NCBI GenBank assembly: GCA_041650315.1
Contig: JBAZLJ010000001.1
Coordinates: 434,001 to 498,000 of the forward strand
Length of the DNA stretch: 64,000 nucleotides
Reading direction: 5' to 3'
From: JAGVYF01 sp041650315
GTDB taxonomy: Archaea > Nanobdellota > Nanobdellia > Woesearchaeales > JAGVYF01
Part shown: positions 1 to 7,538 of the stretch, piece after piece
Layout: the number at the start of each line of letters is the position of its first letter
Position numbering within the stretch: position 1 is the first letter of the stretch
Position numbers and translations under genes: made by a program
The notes under the pieces: generated by a model
Databases searched by the model: none
Told to the model about the DNA's origin: nothing
What the model saw: the letters and a program-made list of their open reading frames with translations, nothing else

Positions 1-119
1 TCTTGAATCGGTTTTTCATTAAATAGTCCTGCTGATCTCGTATTGAACCTATCTTTGAATATCACTTCAGCAGTCTTGCTCCTGTGCTTATTCTGGTTGC
101 AGATGAATAATACTTTCAT
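1..119 (-). CDS. Low-molecular-weight protein tyrosine phosphatase family, 5' part only
   Basis: Reading the minus strand from the ATG at 119 gives 39 residues beginning MKVLFICNQNKHRSKTAE; the gene runs off the left edge. The CX5R phosphate-binding loop of the low-molecular-weight phosphatase fold is complete (Cys7, Arg13, followed by Ser14) and sits at the usual place after the first strand. Family members remove phosphate from phosphotyrosine or act as arsenate-reductase-like enzymes; the catalytic Asp near the C-terminus cannot be checked here. A TATA-like stretch at about 142-151 lies roughly 27 bp before the start, consistent with a leaderless message divergent from the gene at 184. Confidence 0.75.
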   Translation of the reverse strand, partial: MKVLFICNQNKHRSKTAEVIFKDRFNTRSAGLFNEKPIQ

Positions 120-183
120 TTTCTTAAAGTATATTCTTTGGTGATATAAATCTTTATATATTCCTGATTCTTGTTTTTTGTTC

Positions 184-474
184 ATGGCAATACAACTAAC
201 TCCTCAGGAGATGGAACTTGTTAAATCCGGCAAACTCGACATCAATAACATATTAGAGCATCGTAAGACTTTTCCTATACAATCGATAGATCAGAACGAA
301 GTTGATAAGGTCAAGGAAGAGATTAAACTGGCTAACACTGCTTATAGAGATGCTATTGGTCGCAATAAAGCGCTTTATGACGAACTGATCGCTAACCGCG
401 CGGTTAAGGAGCAGTGCCGACTTCGGATTGCTGAACTGCGTGTGCAGAAGAAGAAGTTGTTGGGACTTGAGTGA
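184..474 (+). CDS. Small coiled-coil-type protein of unknown function
   Basis: A 96-residue cytoplasmic protein with no recognised family. The N-terminus reads MAIQLTPQEMELVKSGKLD. Most of the rest is a charged, probably helical segment rich in Lys, Glu and Arg (about residues 35-90), as in coiled-coil or nucleic-acid-associated helper proteins. The ATG at 184 is preferred over the in-frame TTG at 178 because the TATA-like box at 151-160 lies about 27 bp upstream, the spacing of other leaderless genes here. It is divergent from the phosphatase gene. Function cannot be assigned. Confidence 0.6.
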   Translation: MAIQLTPQEMELVKSGKLDINNILEHRKTFPIQSIDQNEVDKVKEEIKLANTAYRDAIGRNKALYDELIANRAVKEQCRLRIAELRVQKKKLLGLE

Positions 475-478
475 AGTT

Positions 479-802
479 TTAATTGTTATTAATTTCTTTA
501 TTCTCTTTCTTATTTTTAGGCCAATATTTTTTACCGTTTTCTTTAAGACTATGATATATACCATTAAATAAAACTATAAAGAATGCTAGATCATCTTCGG
601 GAAATAATACATTAATATTAAATGCTTTAAATCCAATAATAAATATACAATATATTGATACATATATTACACTTATTATATTAATAGCATCGCTTAATGT
701 TTTAGTCCAGGTTATAGATTTTTTATAAATTTTTTGATTAATCCATAAACCAAAAGATAATATCAATGAGAGTATTAATAATACATAAGGGGTATTATAC
801 AT
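479..802 (-). CDS. Small hydrophobic membrane protein
   Basis: 107 residues with about three hydrophobic segments (roughly residues 4-20, 38-58 and 70-88) and a Lys/Asn-rich C-terminal tail, so probably an integral membrane protein. No family recognised. Its ATG at 802 lies 2 nt after the stop of the small glycine-zipper gene at 805-930, so the two are almost certainly co-transcribed. It is even more AT-rich than its neighbours. The pair resembles small membrane cassettes, but no role can be stated from sequence. Confidence 0.5.
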   Translation of the reverse strand: MYNTPYVLLILSLILSFGLWINQKIYKKSITWTKTLSDAINIISVIYVSIYCIFIIGFKAFNINVLFPEDDLAFFIVLFNGIYHSLKENGKKYWPKNKKENKEINNN

Positions 803-804
803 TT

Positions 805-930
805 TTATCTTACTTTCCTCCCTATTAAGTATCCGACTATGGCCCCTATAACTGCACCTTGTCCACCGGAGATTCCTGCACCAAGTAATGCTCCTATCAC
901 TGTAAATGTTTCTGAATTATTATTTTTCAT
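805..930 (-). CDS. 41-residue glycine-zipper membrane peptide
   Basis: A short frame reading MKNNNSETFTVIGALLGAGI and continuing GGQGAVIGAIVGYLIGRK to a stop at 805. Glycines and alanines recur every three to four residues across about 25 hydrophobic residues, the pattern of glycine-zipper transmembrane helices that pack or oligomerise in bilayers. It ends in basic residues, suggesting a cytoplasmic C-terminus. The downstream membrane protein starts 2 nt later, supporting a real two-gene operon. It could be a holin-like or pore-forming peptide, or simply a small membrane subunit; that is inference. Confidence 0.5.
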   Translation of the reverse strand: MKNNNSETFTVIGALLGAGISGGQGAVIGAIVGYLIGRKVR

Positions 931-1012
931 AACTTAATGTATTGATTACTTATTTATAAATTTATTTGATCAAATTTTTTAACATAAATAAAAATTATTG
1001 AATAAGAAAATT

Positions 1013-2254
1013 TTACCAAAAATTCTGAGTAGAAATATATTCTCCATCATATGCTACCCCTACACCTAAATCCGAATACTGCGGATTAAGAATATTCTCC
1101 CGGTGTCCTGGACTATCCATCCACATTTGCACTGATGCTTTAGCTATACTCTCCGGATCCCAACCAACATAGCCTATCCCTTCAACGTTACCAGTTGGCA
1201 TTTTTCCAATATTTTCGGCAAGACCTTCAGTATACCATCCACCACCTAATTGTTTTCTTGCATAAAAGCCTCCTTTTATAGCGCGAGAACTAGGGTCTTC
1301 ACCATTTAAATTAATATGTGAAAAAAAGTGGTTTAAAGCCATATCTGTACTATGTGCTCGGGCAATAGTAGCTATCTGGTCATTCCATCTTAATTCAGAA
1401 AGACCTCTAGTTCTCCTTTCATAATTAGTATATAGAAGGATTTGCTTCTCAATCACTCGTTCTTTCTCCATACATTCTTCTTCAAAAGCATATTGTCCCC
1501 AAGGACATCCGCATTCAGATACTCTCTTGATTAAACTACCCTCATAACAATAATACGGCTCTGAAGCAGAACAATGGCCATATATTGTACCATCTGTACA
1601 AGTTTGAACACATTCACCCCAATGATTAACATAGCCTACTGGGCACTCCTTTAATATTTCTACTGGTTGAATTGGTTGTGATGGAATAGTTGAATTTAAA
1701 CGATTCAATAAGGGAGAGCTTAAGTTAGATATTTTCGTTATGAAGTTATCTAAATTATAATCTTTCAAATTTATTTTTGCAGGGATAATCTTATTTGATA
1801 ATTTAGTTTTCTTCTCTATGGGTAAAATTTGTTTCACATTAAGAATACTGATCTCATAATCTCTTACATAAATCCCTGTAACATTATATATTTCTTCACT
1901 GATCCTATTTTTTGGGAAAAGTGATTTATACTCAGAATCGATCTTCTTTAATTTAAGTTCATTGCCGAAATCATCAATCAATCTTTCAGAATAATATCCA
2001 GTATCTCTTTCTCCAATAAATTTATAATTAAGATATCCAATTACAGATACTTCTTTTCCATGATATAAACTCTTGTTTTGAACATAATTTGATATCGAAA
2101 TTTCTTCAGGAATTTGTTGAGAAACAGTTTTATTATTTATATTGGGATAAATTGAGATTCCTATAATTATAAATGAAATACTTAGTATTAATAATGTTAG
2201 TCCATATTTTTTAAAGAAACTATCAGGATTTCTTTTATAAAAATGATGAGTCAT
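1013..2254 (-). CDS. Membrane-anchored CAP/SCP (PR-1-like) domain surface protein
   Basis: 413 residues. An N-terminal anchor (about 17-37) is followed by a region with an OB-fold-like stretch (GKEVSVIGYL, about 69-150), a cysteine-rich segment (about 198-262, more than ten Cys) and a C-terminal CAP domain (about 268-413). CAP hallmarks are visible: the helix with SELRWNDQIATIARAHSTDM, then HFFSH, GLAENIG, and the GHRENILNPQYSDLGVGVA signature, ending TQNFW. CAP proteins of prokaryotes are extracellular and may bind lipids or act as peptidases; no activity is proven. A TATA-like box near 2276-2286 gives a leaderless start at 2254. The combination of OB-like, Cys-rich and CAP modules is unusual. 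Confidence 0.85.
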   Translation of the reverse strand: MTHHFYKRNPDSFFKKYGLTLLILSISFIIIGISIYPNINNKTVSQQIPEEISISNYVQNKSLYHGKEVSVIGYLNYKFIGERDTGYYSERLIDDFGNELKLKKIDSEYKSLFPKNRISEEIYNVTGIYVRDYEISILNVKQILPIEKKTKLSNKIIPAKINLKDYNLDNFITKISNLSSPLLNRLNSTIPSQPIQPVEILKECPVGYVNHWGECVQTCTDGTIYGHCSASEPYYCYEGSLIKRVSECGCPWGQYAFEEECMEKERVIEKQILLYTNYERRTRGLSELRWNDQIATIARAHSTDMALNHFFSHINLNGEDPSSRAIKGGFYARKQLGGGWYTEGLAENIGKMPTGNVEGIGYVGWDPESIAKASVQMWMDSPGHRENILNPQYSDLGVGVAYDGEYISTQNFW

Positions 2255-2314
2255 AGCTATAATATGACCTGAATTTTATTTAAGGTTTGCTTATAAAATT
2301 AGTATCTATTCGAT

Positions 2315-2710
2315 TTATTTTTTAAATTCTGTTAAATACTTTTCAATAACTTTTTGTGTACCCGAAGTAATATGAATCTTGGAATTAGGTTTCCAATAGT
2401 CTATATATTTAATTTCATGTTTTGGTTTAGCAATACCTTCAGCTTTCACAAGAAATACTTTCGCATAATTTTTTATTGAATTTCCTTTAAACGTATGCCA
2501 TTTATTACCAATATAACTAAATAAATATGTGATTTTTTTAGTTTTCAAATTAGTTTCTTCATAAAGTTCTCGAATGGCTGCTTTTTTACGGCTTTCCCAC
2601 TTTTCAGCGCCACCGCCTGGCAACATAAAATGTTTACTTCTACCTGAAACTACTACTATTCCTTTTGAAGTATCTACAATTGCAACGCCTTTTCTTCGTA
2701 TTTTAGTCAT
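2315..2710 (-). CDS. Nudix hydrolase
   Basis: 131 residues. The Nudix box is clear at about residues 32-55: GGGAEKWE, then seven residues, then RELYEETNL, matching GX5EX7REUXEEXGU except that the penultimate Gly is Asn. The paired glutamates that bind the divalent metal are intact. Such enzymes hydrolyse nucleoside diphosphates linked to another moiety, such as oxidised nucleotides, capped RNA ends or NDP-sugars; the substrate cannot be told from sequence. The start ATG overlaps the stop of the upstream small membrane gene by 4 nt (ATGA), so the two are translationally coupled. Confidence 0.85.
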   Translation of the reverse strand: MTKIRRKGVAIVDTSKGIVVVSGRSKHFMLPGGGAEKWESRKKAAIRELYEETNLKTKKITYLFSYIGNKWHTFKGNSIKNYAKVFLVKAEGIAKPKHEIKYIDYWKPNSKIHITSGTQKVIEKYLTEFKK

Positions 2711-2898
2711 TTTATTAGGAAATCTGCTATAAAAAAATAAGTAGTAATTACTAGAATAAATCCACTAGCTATTAGTATTATTATAGCAATTATTGCAGGA
2801 TATTTTAATGCCGTTTCAATATAATGAGAAGCAAATGCGCCAAGAATTGCAACTAAAGCAACTCCAACCGAAATTTGTAGTTTATCTTTATTAATCAT
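2707..2898 (-). CDS. Two-helix small membrane protein
   Basis: 63 residues consisting almost entirely of two predicted transmembrane helices (about 10-26 and 33-58) with a short charged N-terminus MINKDK. No family recognised. It lies directly upstream of, and overlaps by 4 nt, the Nudix hydrolase gene, so it is the first gene of a two-gene operon. It may simply be a small membrane partner; nothing in sequence points to a specific function. Confidence 0.5.
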   Translation of the reverse strand: MINKDKLQISVGVALVAILGAFASHYIETALKYPAIIAIIILIASGFILVITTYFFIADFLIK

Positions 2899-2960
2899 AT
2901 TTAATTATTTATGTTTAGCATATATAATTATTTCTTAAGTTATCTAGTTAAACATCAGAA

Positions 2961-3117
2961 ACCTTTATAAATACCCCTTTATAACAATCGTATAAATCAA
3001 TGACCTTGATGAAACCTGGTTCGTAACTGAAACGGGCGGATAGGGAGATGTTCATTCTCTCTTAATATTAACAAAGGCATTACAGATACATAAGTAAACA
3101 CAGGAGGACTAATCAAA
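2961..3117 (+). promoter_or_regulatory. Promoter and long structured leader of the eL8 operon
   Basis: A TATA-like box (CTTTATAAATA, about 2963-2973) predicts a start of transcription near 2995 and so a leader of about 120 nt, in contrast to the leaderless genes around it. The leader contains TTGATGA at 3006-3012 and CTGA at 3027-3030, resembling box C and box D, and a 7-bp hairpin AGGGAGA/TCTCTCT (about 3042-3061). An AGGAGG ribosome binding site lies at about 3102-3107. L7Ae binds kink-turns made of such boxes, so feedback control is possible, but the flanking stem expected of a good kink-turn is weak. Confidence 0.5.
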
Positions 3118-3453
3118 ATGGCAAAGATAACAGCAACTAAAGAACAATCAGACTTAGTTCTTGAAGCTATTGAAGTAGCAAGAACCACCGGCAAAATCAA
3201 AAAAGGCACTAACGAAGTGACTAAAGCGTTGGAAAGAGGCGAAGCTAAATTAGTAGCAATCGCAGCTGACGTTAATCCTAAAGAAATCGTTATGCACATA
3301 CCAGTACTAGCGGACGAGAAGAAAGTCCCATGCTATGAAATAGCTACCAAAGACGATCTAGGCGCAGCAGCAGGTATCCAAGTAGGAACAACTGCAATCG
3401 CAATAATCGTTGAAGGAGACGCTAAAAAGATTTTACAAGCATTGAAAGCATAA
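3118..3453 (+). CDS. rpl7ae: Ribosomal protein eL8 (L7Ae)
   Basis: 111 residues with the complete L7Ae/L30e fold. The RNA-binding signature KIKKGTNEVTKALERGEAKL is followed by VAIAADVNPKEIVMHIPVL and the LGAAAGI segment that contacts kink-turn RNA. In archaea this protein is both a 50S subunit component and the core protein of box C/D and H/ACA guide ribonucleoproteins, and a subunit of RNase P. It is the first gene of an operon with eS28, eL24 and NDP kinase, the classical archaeal order. A strong AGGAGG site lies 8-10 nt before the ATG. Confidence 0.97.
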   Translation: MAKITATKEQSDLVLEAIEVARTTGKIKKGTNEVTKALERGEAKLVAIAADVNPKEIVMHIPVLADEKKVPCYEIATKDDLGAAAGIQVGTTAIAIIVEGDAKKILQALKA

Positions 3454-3464
3454 GGTGATTCAAA

Positions 3465-3803
3465 ATGGAAAAACAAGACAAACCACAAGAGAAAAAACCT
3501 GATGCTAAAGCTGCTGATGCTAAAGCTCAACCAGCTCCTGAAGTAGTAACCAAGGGCAGTGTTACATTCTCACCTGCGTACTCAGCTACTGTAGAAGAAA
3601 TTCTAGAGAAAGGCGGTATGAGGGGCGAAGTCACATTAATCAGATGCAAGATCCTAGAAGGAAGGGATCAGGGTAAAGTCATCAGAAGGAATGTAAGAGG
3701 TCCAATCAGGGTAGGAGACGTACTCATGCTAAGAGAAACCGAGTTCGAAGCAAGACCTTTGAGCAAGAAAGGTAAAGGCGGCGGACAGAAGAAGAAGGAC
3801 TAA
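3465..3803 (+). CDS. rps28e: Ribosomal protein eS28 with an N-terminal extension
   Basis: 112 residues. The C-terminal 75 residues are the eS28 OB-fold, with the diagnostic GMRGEVTLIRCKILEGRDQG and RRNVRGPIRVGDVLMLRETE. The first 30 or so residues are a low-complexity Lys/Ala/Pro extension that ordinary archaeal eS28 (about 70 residues) lacks, and the C-terminus is also Lys/Gly rich. It starts 11 nt after eL8 with a GGTGA ribosome binding site. It belongs to the small subunit near the mRNA exit; the tails probably contact rRNA. Confidence 0.95.
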   Translation: MEKQDKPQEKKPDAKAADAKAQPAPEVVTKGSVTFSPAYSATVEEILEKGGMRGEVTLIRCKILEGRDQGKVIRRNVRGPIRVGDVLMLRETEFEARPLSKKGKGGGQKKKD

Positions 3804-3814
3804 GGTGTTAAAAA

Positions 3815-4000
3815 ATGACAAAATGCACATTTTGCGGAACTGACATCAATCCAGGCACAGGCCTGATGTATGTCAAAGTAGACGGCAAGATCATGTATTT
3901 CTGCTCAAGGAAATGCGAAAAGAACATGATTAAGCTCAAAAGAAAGCCAAACACCACAAACTGGTCCAGTTATCTTACTAAAAGGACCATACAGAAATGA
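3815..4000 (+). CDS. rpl24e: Ribosomal protein eL24
   Basis: 61 residues with the four-cysteine zinc ribbon CTFCGTDINPGTG (Cys4, Cys7) and CSRKCEKN (Cys30, Cys34), then the basic KLKRKPNTTNWSSYLTK tail typical of archaeal eL24. Length is normal. It starts after a GGTG ribosome binding site and its stop overlaps the ATG of the NDP kinase gene by 4 nt, so translation is coupled. It is a component of the large subunit. Confidence 0.95.
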   Translation: MTKCTFCGTDINPGTGLMYVKVDGKIMYFCSRKCEKNMIKLKRKPNTTNWSSYLTKRTIQK

Positions 4001-4485
4001 TTCAGAAAACTTTAGTCTTGTTGAAGCCGGATTGTGTCCAGAGACAGCTTTGCGGAGAAGTATTGCTGCGTTTTGAGAAAGTAGGATTCAAGATCAAGGG
4101 TATGAAAATGGTCTGGGAATCTGAAGAACATTACGGCAAGCATTACTACGATGTGGCTGAAAGGCATGGTCAGGAAATCTTCAAGAAGAATCTGAAGACT
4201 ATGGTCATAGGTCCAGTGGTGGCAATGGTACTTGAAGGTGAAGACGCGATCGAAACCATCAGGAAGATGGTCGGTCCGACTGAACCTAAACAAGCTTTAC
4301 CAGGCACAATCAGAGGCGATTATTCGCATCAGACTTACGGAGCTGCTGATAAGGCTGGAATGGGCATCAAAAACCTGATCCATGCGTCAGCTAACCCTAA
4401 AGATGCTGAATACGAGATAAATCTCTGGTTCAAGGGAAACGAGCTATACGACTACAAAACAGTGCACGAAGTGCACTTATTTTAG
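3997..4485 (+). CDS. ndk: Nucleoside-diphosphate kinase
   Basis: 162 residues. It transfers the gamma-phosphate of ATP to NDPs through a phosphohistidine. The family signatures are visible: KTLVLLKPDCVQR at the N-terminus, the PGTIRGDYS segment and the active-site stretch NLIHASAN with His129 as the phospho-acceptor. It is a little longer than the usual 140-150 residues, with a short insertion around residues 60-70 and a C-terminal tail. It overlaps eL24 by 4 nt and is the usual companion of eL8-eS28-eL24 in archaea. The next gene is EF-2, 44 nt downstream, rather than the initiation factor gene often found in this position. Confidence 0.96.
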   Translation: MIQKTLVLLKPDCVQRQLCGEVLLRFEKVGFKIKGMKMVWESEEHYGKHYYDVAERHGQEIFKKNLKTMVIGPVVAMVLEGEDAIETIRKMVGPTEPKQALPGTIRGDYSHQTYGAADKAGMGIKNLIHASANPKDAEYEINLWFKGNELYDYKTVHEVHLF

Positions 4486-4529
4486 TTTTAAAAGACAACT
4501 TCACATTATAATACAGGAGGATAAGAAAA

Positions 4530-6719
4530 ATGGCACAATCTGAAAAGATGGTGGACAAAGTATTGAGGCTGGCAGGAAATCCTACTCATATCAGGAACAT
4601 CTGCACTAGCGCACACATCCACCACGGCAAAACTGCTTTTACTGATAATTTGTTAGCTGCAGCTGGACTTATGTCTGAGAAAGCAGCAGGAGATTTGAAT
4701 GCCGGCATGACTACATGGCAGCATTTAGACGAACAAGAAAGGTTGATGACTGTTGACGCGGCTAACGTGTCCATGGTTCACACTTACAAAGGCGAAGAGT
4801 ATCTGATCAACTTGATTGATACACCTGGCCACATTGATTTCGGCGGTAACGTAACAAGAGCTATGAGAGCTATTGACGGAACTGTTGTATTAGTTTGCGC
4901 GGTTGAAGGAATCATGCCGCAGACTGAGACTGTTCTGAAACAGGCTATCAGGGAAAGAGTAAAGCCAGTCTTATTCATCAATAAAGTTGACAGGCTTATC
5001 AAAGAACTGAAACTCACTCCTGAAAAAATCCAGGAAAGATTCATTGAGATAATCAATAGGTTCAATACTTTAGTTGAAGCTTTAGCTGAACCTGAATTTA
5101 AACAATCATGGAAAGTCAATATAATGAACGGAAGCGTAGCTTTCGGCAGCGCAAGAGACAATTGGGCTCTATCGTTCGCATTCATGCAGAAGAAGAATGT
5201 CAAATTCTCGGATATCGAGAAATTGTATGCAATGGATGAAGCGACAAGAGACAAATGGGTCTGGGAAAATGCGCCATTGCACGAAGTCATCCTTGATATG
5301 GTAATCACGCACCATCCGACACCTTTGGATGCTCAGAAGTATAGGATTCCTAAGATCTGGCACGGAGATAAGGATTCAGAGTTCTATAAAGATCTGATCA
5401 CAGCTAATCCAAACGGCAAATTAGCTTTCGTAATCACAAGGATTGTCATCGATCCTAGATCAGGAAAAGAACTTTCAGCAGGCAGGTTGTTCAGCGGAAC
5501 AATCAAGACCGGGCAAGAAGTTTATTTGAATCTAGCAAAGCAACATCAGAGGATTCAGACTGTTTACGTATATAACGGAATCAAGCCTGAAATCATCCCT
5601 GAAGTTCCTGCTGGTAACGTCCTAGCGATAGGGGGTATCACCGGTGGCGCTGGCGAGACAATCACTTTCGAAGAAGAGCAGCCGTTCGAAGAACTGAAAC
5701 ATATCTTCGAGCCTGTAATCACAAAAGCAGTAAAACCTACCAAACCGCAGGATCTGCCTAAAGTCGTTGAAGTATTGAGGAAAGTATCTAAAGAAGATCC
5801 TTCAATCAAGATCGAAATCAATGACGAGACTGGCGAGAACCTGATGTCGGGCATGGGAGAACTGCACTTGGAGATTGTCGAGAACAGGATCAAGACTGAG
5901 AAAGGTGTAGAAATTTTAACCTCTCCGCCTATCATCGTCTACAGGGAATCTATCATGAAACCTTCTGTAGAGTTCGAAGGCAAATCGCCTAACAAGCACA
6001 ACAAGTTCTATTTCAAAGTAGAGCCATTGTCAGAACAATTGTCCATGGCTATCAGGGAAGGTATAATCCATGAAGGCAGAATCAAGAAAAAGGATCTTGA
6101 ATTGAGGCAGAAGTTCATGGATTCAGGCATGGAACTGAAAGAAGCTGACCAGGTCAAGGATATCTATAAGGGTTCGATGTTCTTAGAGACTACCAGAGGT
6201 CAGGTACACATGCAGGAAGTCCTTGAGATGGTATTGGACATGTTCGAAGATGTCATGGATAAAGGTCCTTTGGCAAGAGAGCCTTGCATAAAGGTCAAAG
6301 TTACCATGACTGACATGAAACTGCACGAGGACGCGATCCACAGAGGTCCTGCGCAAGTATATCCGGCTATCAGGGAAGGTATTAGGGGCGCGATGATGAC
6401 TGCTAACCCTGTCATCTACGAACCTATCCAGACCCACTTGATTGAAGCGCCAGCAGAGAATCTAGGAGATATCTCTAAATTGGTTACTTCGAAGAGGGGC
6501 CAGATGCTTGACGTTGTAATGGACGACATGGGCGTTACTGTCAAAGCTAAGCTGCCTGTCATGGAAATGATAGGTTGGGCTTCAGATTTGCGTTCAGCGA
6601 CTGCTGGTAAAGGTATTTCATCTTTGGTTGATCAAACCTTTGAGAGATTACCTTCAGAATTGCAGCCTAAGATCATCGTGCAAGTCAGGGGCAGAAAAGG
6701 ATTAGCCGAGAACCAATAA
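4530..6719 (+). CDS. fusA: Translation elongation factor EF-2
   Basis: 729 residues, normal for archaeal EF-2, which drives ribosomal translocation with GTP. G1 is AHIHHGKT (28-35), G3 DTPGH (97-101) and G4 NKVD (151-154). Domain IV carries LHEDAIHRGPAQ with His604, the residue modified to diphthamide, so the toxin-target site is intact. Switch I reads ERLMTVDAANVSM instead of the usual ERGITI type; the Mg-binding Thr is kept, but the Gly and one Ile are replaced. An AGGAGG site lies about 8 nt before the ATG. It follows ndk by 44 nt and is probably read through from the eL8 promoter or a nearby internal one. Confidence 0.97.
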   Translation: MAQSEKMVDKVLRLAGNPTHIRNICTSAHIHHGKTAFTDNLLAAAGLMSEKAAGDLNAGMTTWQHLDEQERLMTVDAANVSMVHTYKGEEYLINLIDTPGHIDFGGNVTRAMRAIDGTVVLVCAVEGIMPQTETVLKQAIRERVKPVLFINKVDRLIKELKLTPEKIQERFIEIINRFNTLVEALAEPEFKQSWKVNIMNGSVAFGSARDNWALSFAFMQKKNVKFSDIEKLYAMDEATRDKWVWENAPLHEVILDMVITHHPTPLDAQKYRIPKIWHGDKDSEFYKDLITANPNGKLAFVITRIVIDPRSGKELSAGRLFSGTIKTGQEVYLNLAKQHQRIQTVYVYNGIKPEIIPEVPAGNVLAIGGITGGAGETITFEEEQPFEELKHIFEPVITKAVKPTKPQDLPKVVEVLRKVSKEDPSIKIEINDETGENLMSGMGELHLEIVENRIKTEKGVEILTSPPIIVYRESIMKPSVEFEGKSPNKHNKFYFKVEPLSEQLSMAIREGIIHEGRIKKKDLELRQKFMDSGMELKEADQVKDIYKGSMFLETTRGQVHMQEVLEMVLDMFEDVMDKGPLAREPCIKVKVTMTDMKLHEDAIHRGPAQVYPAIREGIRGAMMTANPVIYEPIQTHLIEAPAENLGDISKLVTSKRGQMLDVVMDDMGVTVKAKLPVMEMIGWASDLRSATAGKGISSLVDQTFERLPSELQPKIIVQVRGRKGLAENQ

Positions 6720-6752
6720 GGTTCTTTTTTTATTTTTTTATTATAACTTTTA
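6720..6752 (+). terminator. Poly-T terminator after EF-2
   Basis: Directly after the EF-2 stop codon come runs of seven T at about 6724-6730 and again at about 6733-6739. T-rich tracts without a required hairpin terminate archaeal RNA polymerase, and this one closes the eL8-EF-2 operon before the separate promoter of the next gene. Confidence 0.6.
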
Positions 6753-6819
6753 ATTTTTGATTAAAGTAAATAGTTCAAGTTGCATTAAATTTTTATATTG
6801 GAATTCTCGATGTTTGGTT

Positions 6820-6969
6820 ATGAAAAAAAAGAAATCTAATCTTGTAGATCTAGAAATTAGTGTTAAAACTAAGAATAAATTGAGGTTAATGAAAAGATAT
6901 AGGGCTGAATCCTATGATTCTGTTCTTACCGGACTTATGGTTAAGGTAGTATCATTACGCAATCTTTAA
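6820..6969 (+). CDS. 49-residue ribbon-helix-helix-type protein, antitoxin-like
   Basis: Start chosen at the ATG at 6820 because a TATA-like box (TTTTTATATTG, about 6789-6799) lies about 26 bp before it; the frame is open further upstream but without signals. The protein begins MKKKKSNLVDLEISVKTKNK and has the strand-helix-turn-helix spacing of small RHH antitoxins: a short strand (DLEISV), a helix (KTKNKLRLMKRY) and a second helix after ESYDSVLTGLM. Such proteins bind palindromic operators as dimers. It is followed closely by a nucleotidyltransferase/HEPN pair with its own promoter and operator, so it may be part of that module or a separate solo antitoxin. Confidence 0.55.
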   Translation: MKKKKSNLVDLEISVKTKNKLRLMKRYRAESYDSVLTGLMVKVVSLRNL

Positions 6970-6973
6970 ATAA

Positions 6974-6993
6974 TAGTATGATTTATCATACTA
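6974..6993. promoter_or_regulatory. Perfect palindromic operator before the MNT/HEPN pair
   Basis: The sequence TAGTATGATTTATCATACTA consists of two perfect 9-bp arms around TT. It lies immediately after a TATA-like box (CTTTAAATAA, 6964-6973) and ends 2 bp before the ATG at 6996, so a bound protein would block the promoter start region. Position and symmetry fit an autorepression site of a toxin-antitoxin operon. Confidence 0.7.
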
Positions 6994-6995
6994 AT

Positions 6996-7538
6996 ATGGG
7001 AGAACCATTGAAACAGTTATTTTTTAGCCAGAGCATGCGCAGATGGCATTTTGAGGATATAGTGAACGAGTCTAAGTTAAGCAGGGAAAGAGTGAATCAT
7101 TATCTAAAAGGATTGCTTGCTGAGAAGATTATCGTGAGGCTGAAACCTAAAGGGAGGATGCCTTATTATGAAGCGAATAGGGATAGTTCGAAGTTCAGGT
7201 TCGAAAAACGCCTTTATGGGTTGAAGATCTTAGAAGAATCAGGATTGTTCGAGCATATCAATAGCTTGAAGGAAGTCAAAACGGCTATATTGTTTGGGAG
7301 TTTTGCACGCGGTGATTGGAACGTTTCCAGCGACGTGGATATATTCATATATGGCGATTCCAAGCATTTCGATAAAGGAAAGCTGGAATCTAAGATCAAG
7401 AAAGAGATTCAAGTGTTCTCCTATGATAATGCTAAATCTTTGAAGAAAGAACTGGATAAATCACTTATTCCAAATATCGTACAAGGATTCAATATAAAAG
7501 GCACATTTGAACCATTTGAGGTGAAAATAAGTGGCTAA
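6996..7538 (+). CDS. HTH-MNT-type nucleotidyltransferase (candidate antitoxin, MntA-like)
   Basis: 180 residues from the ATG at 6996, which lies 27 bp after its TATA box; an ATG at 6978 would sit inside the operator and is rejected. The N-terminal 60 residues form a winged helix (WHFEDIVNESKLSRERVNHY). The C-terminal half is a minimal nucleotidyltransferase with the GSFARGDWN motif and SDVDIFI, supplying the two catalytic Asp. In MntA-HepT systems such enzymes AMPylate and silence a HEPN RNase toxin; the added HTH could bind the operator and provide autorepression. It overlaps the HEPN gene by 8 nt, arguing for coupled translation. The toxin-antitoxin role is inference from the gene pair. Confidence 0.75.
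   Translation: MGEPLKQLFFSQSMRRWHFEDIVNESKLSRERVNHYLKGLLAEKIIVRLKPKGRMPYYEANRDSSKFRFEKRLYGLKILEESGLFEHINSLKEVKTAILFGSFARGDWNVSSDVDIFIYGDSKHFDKGKLESKIKKEIQVFSYDNAKSLKKELDKSLIPNIVQGFNIKGTFEPFEVKISG

Noticed and set aside
6978..6995. Start of the nucleotidyltransferase at ATG 6978
   Set aside because: This ATG lies inside the palindromic operator and only about 10 bp after the TATA box, too close for a transcript to include it.
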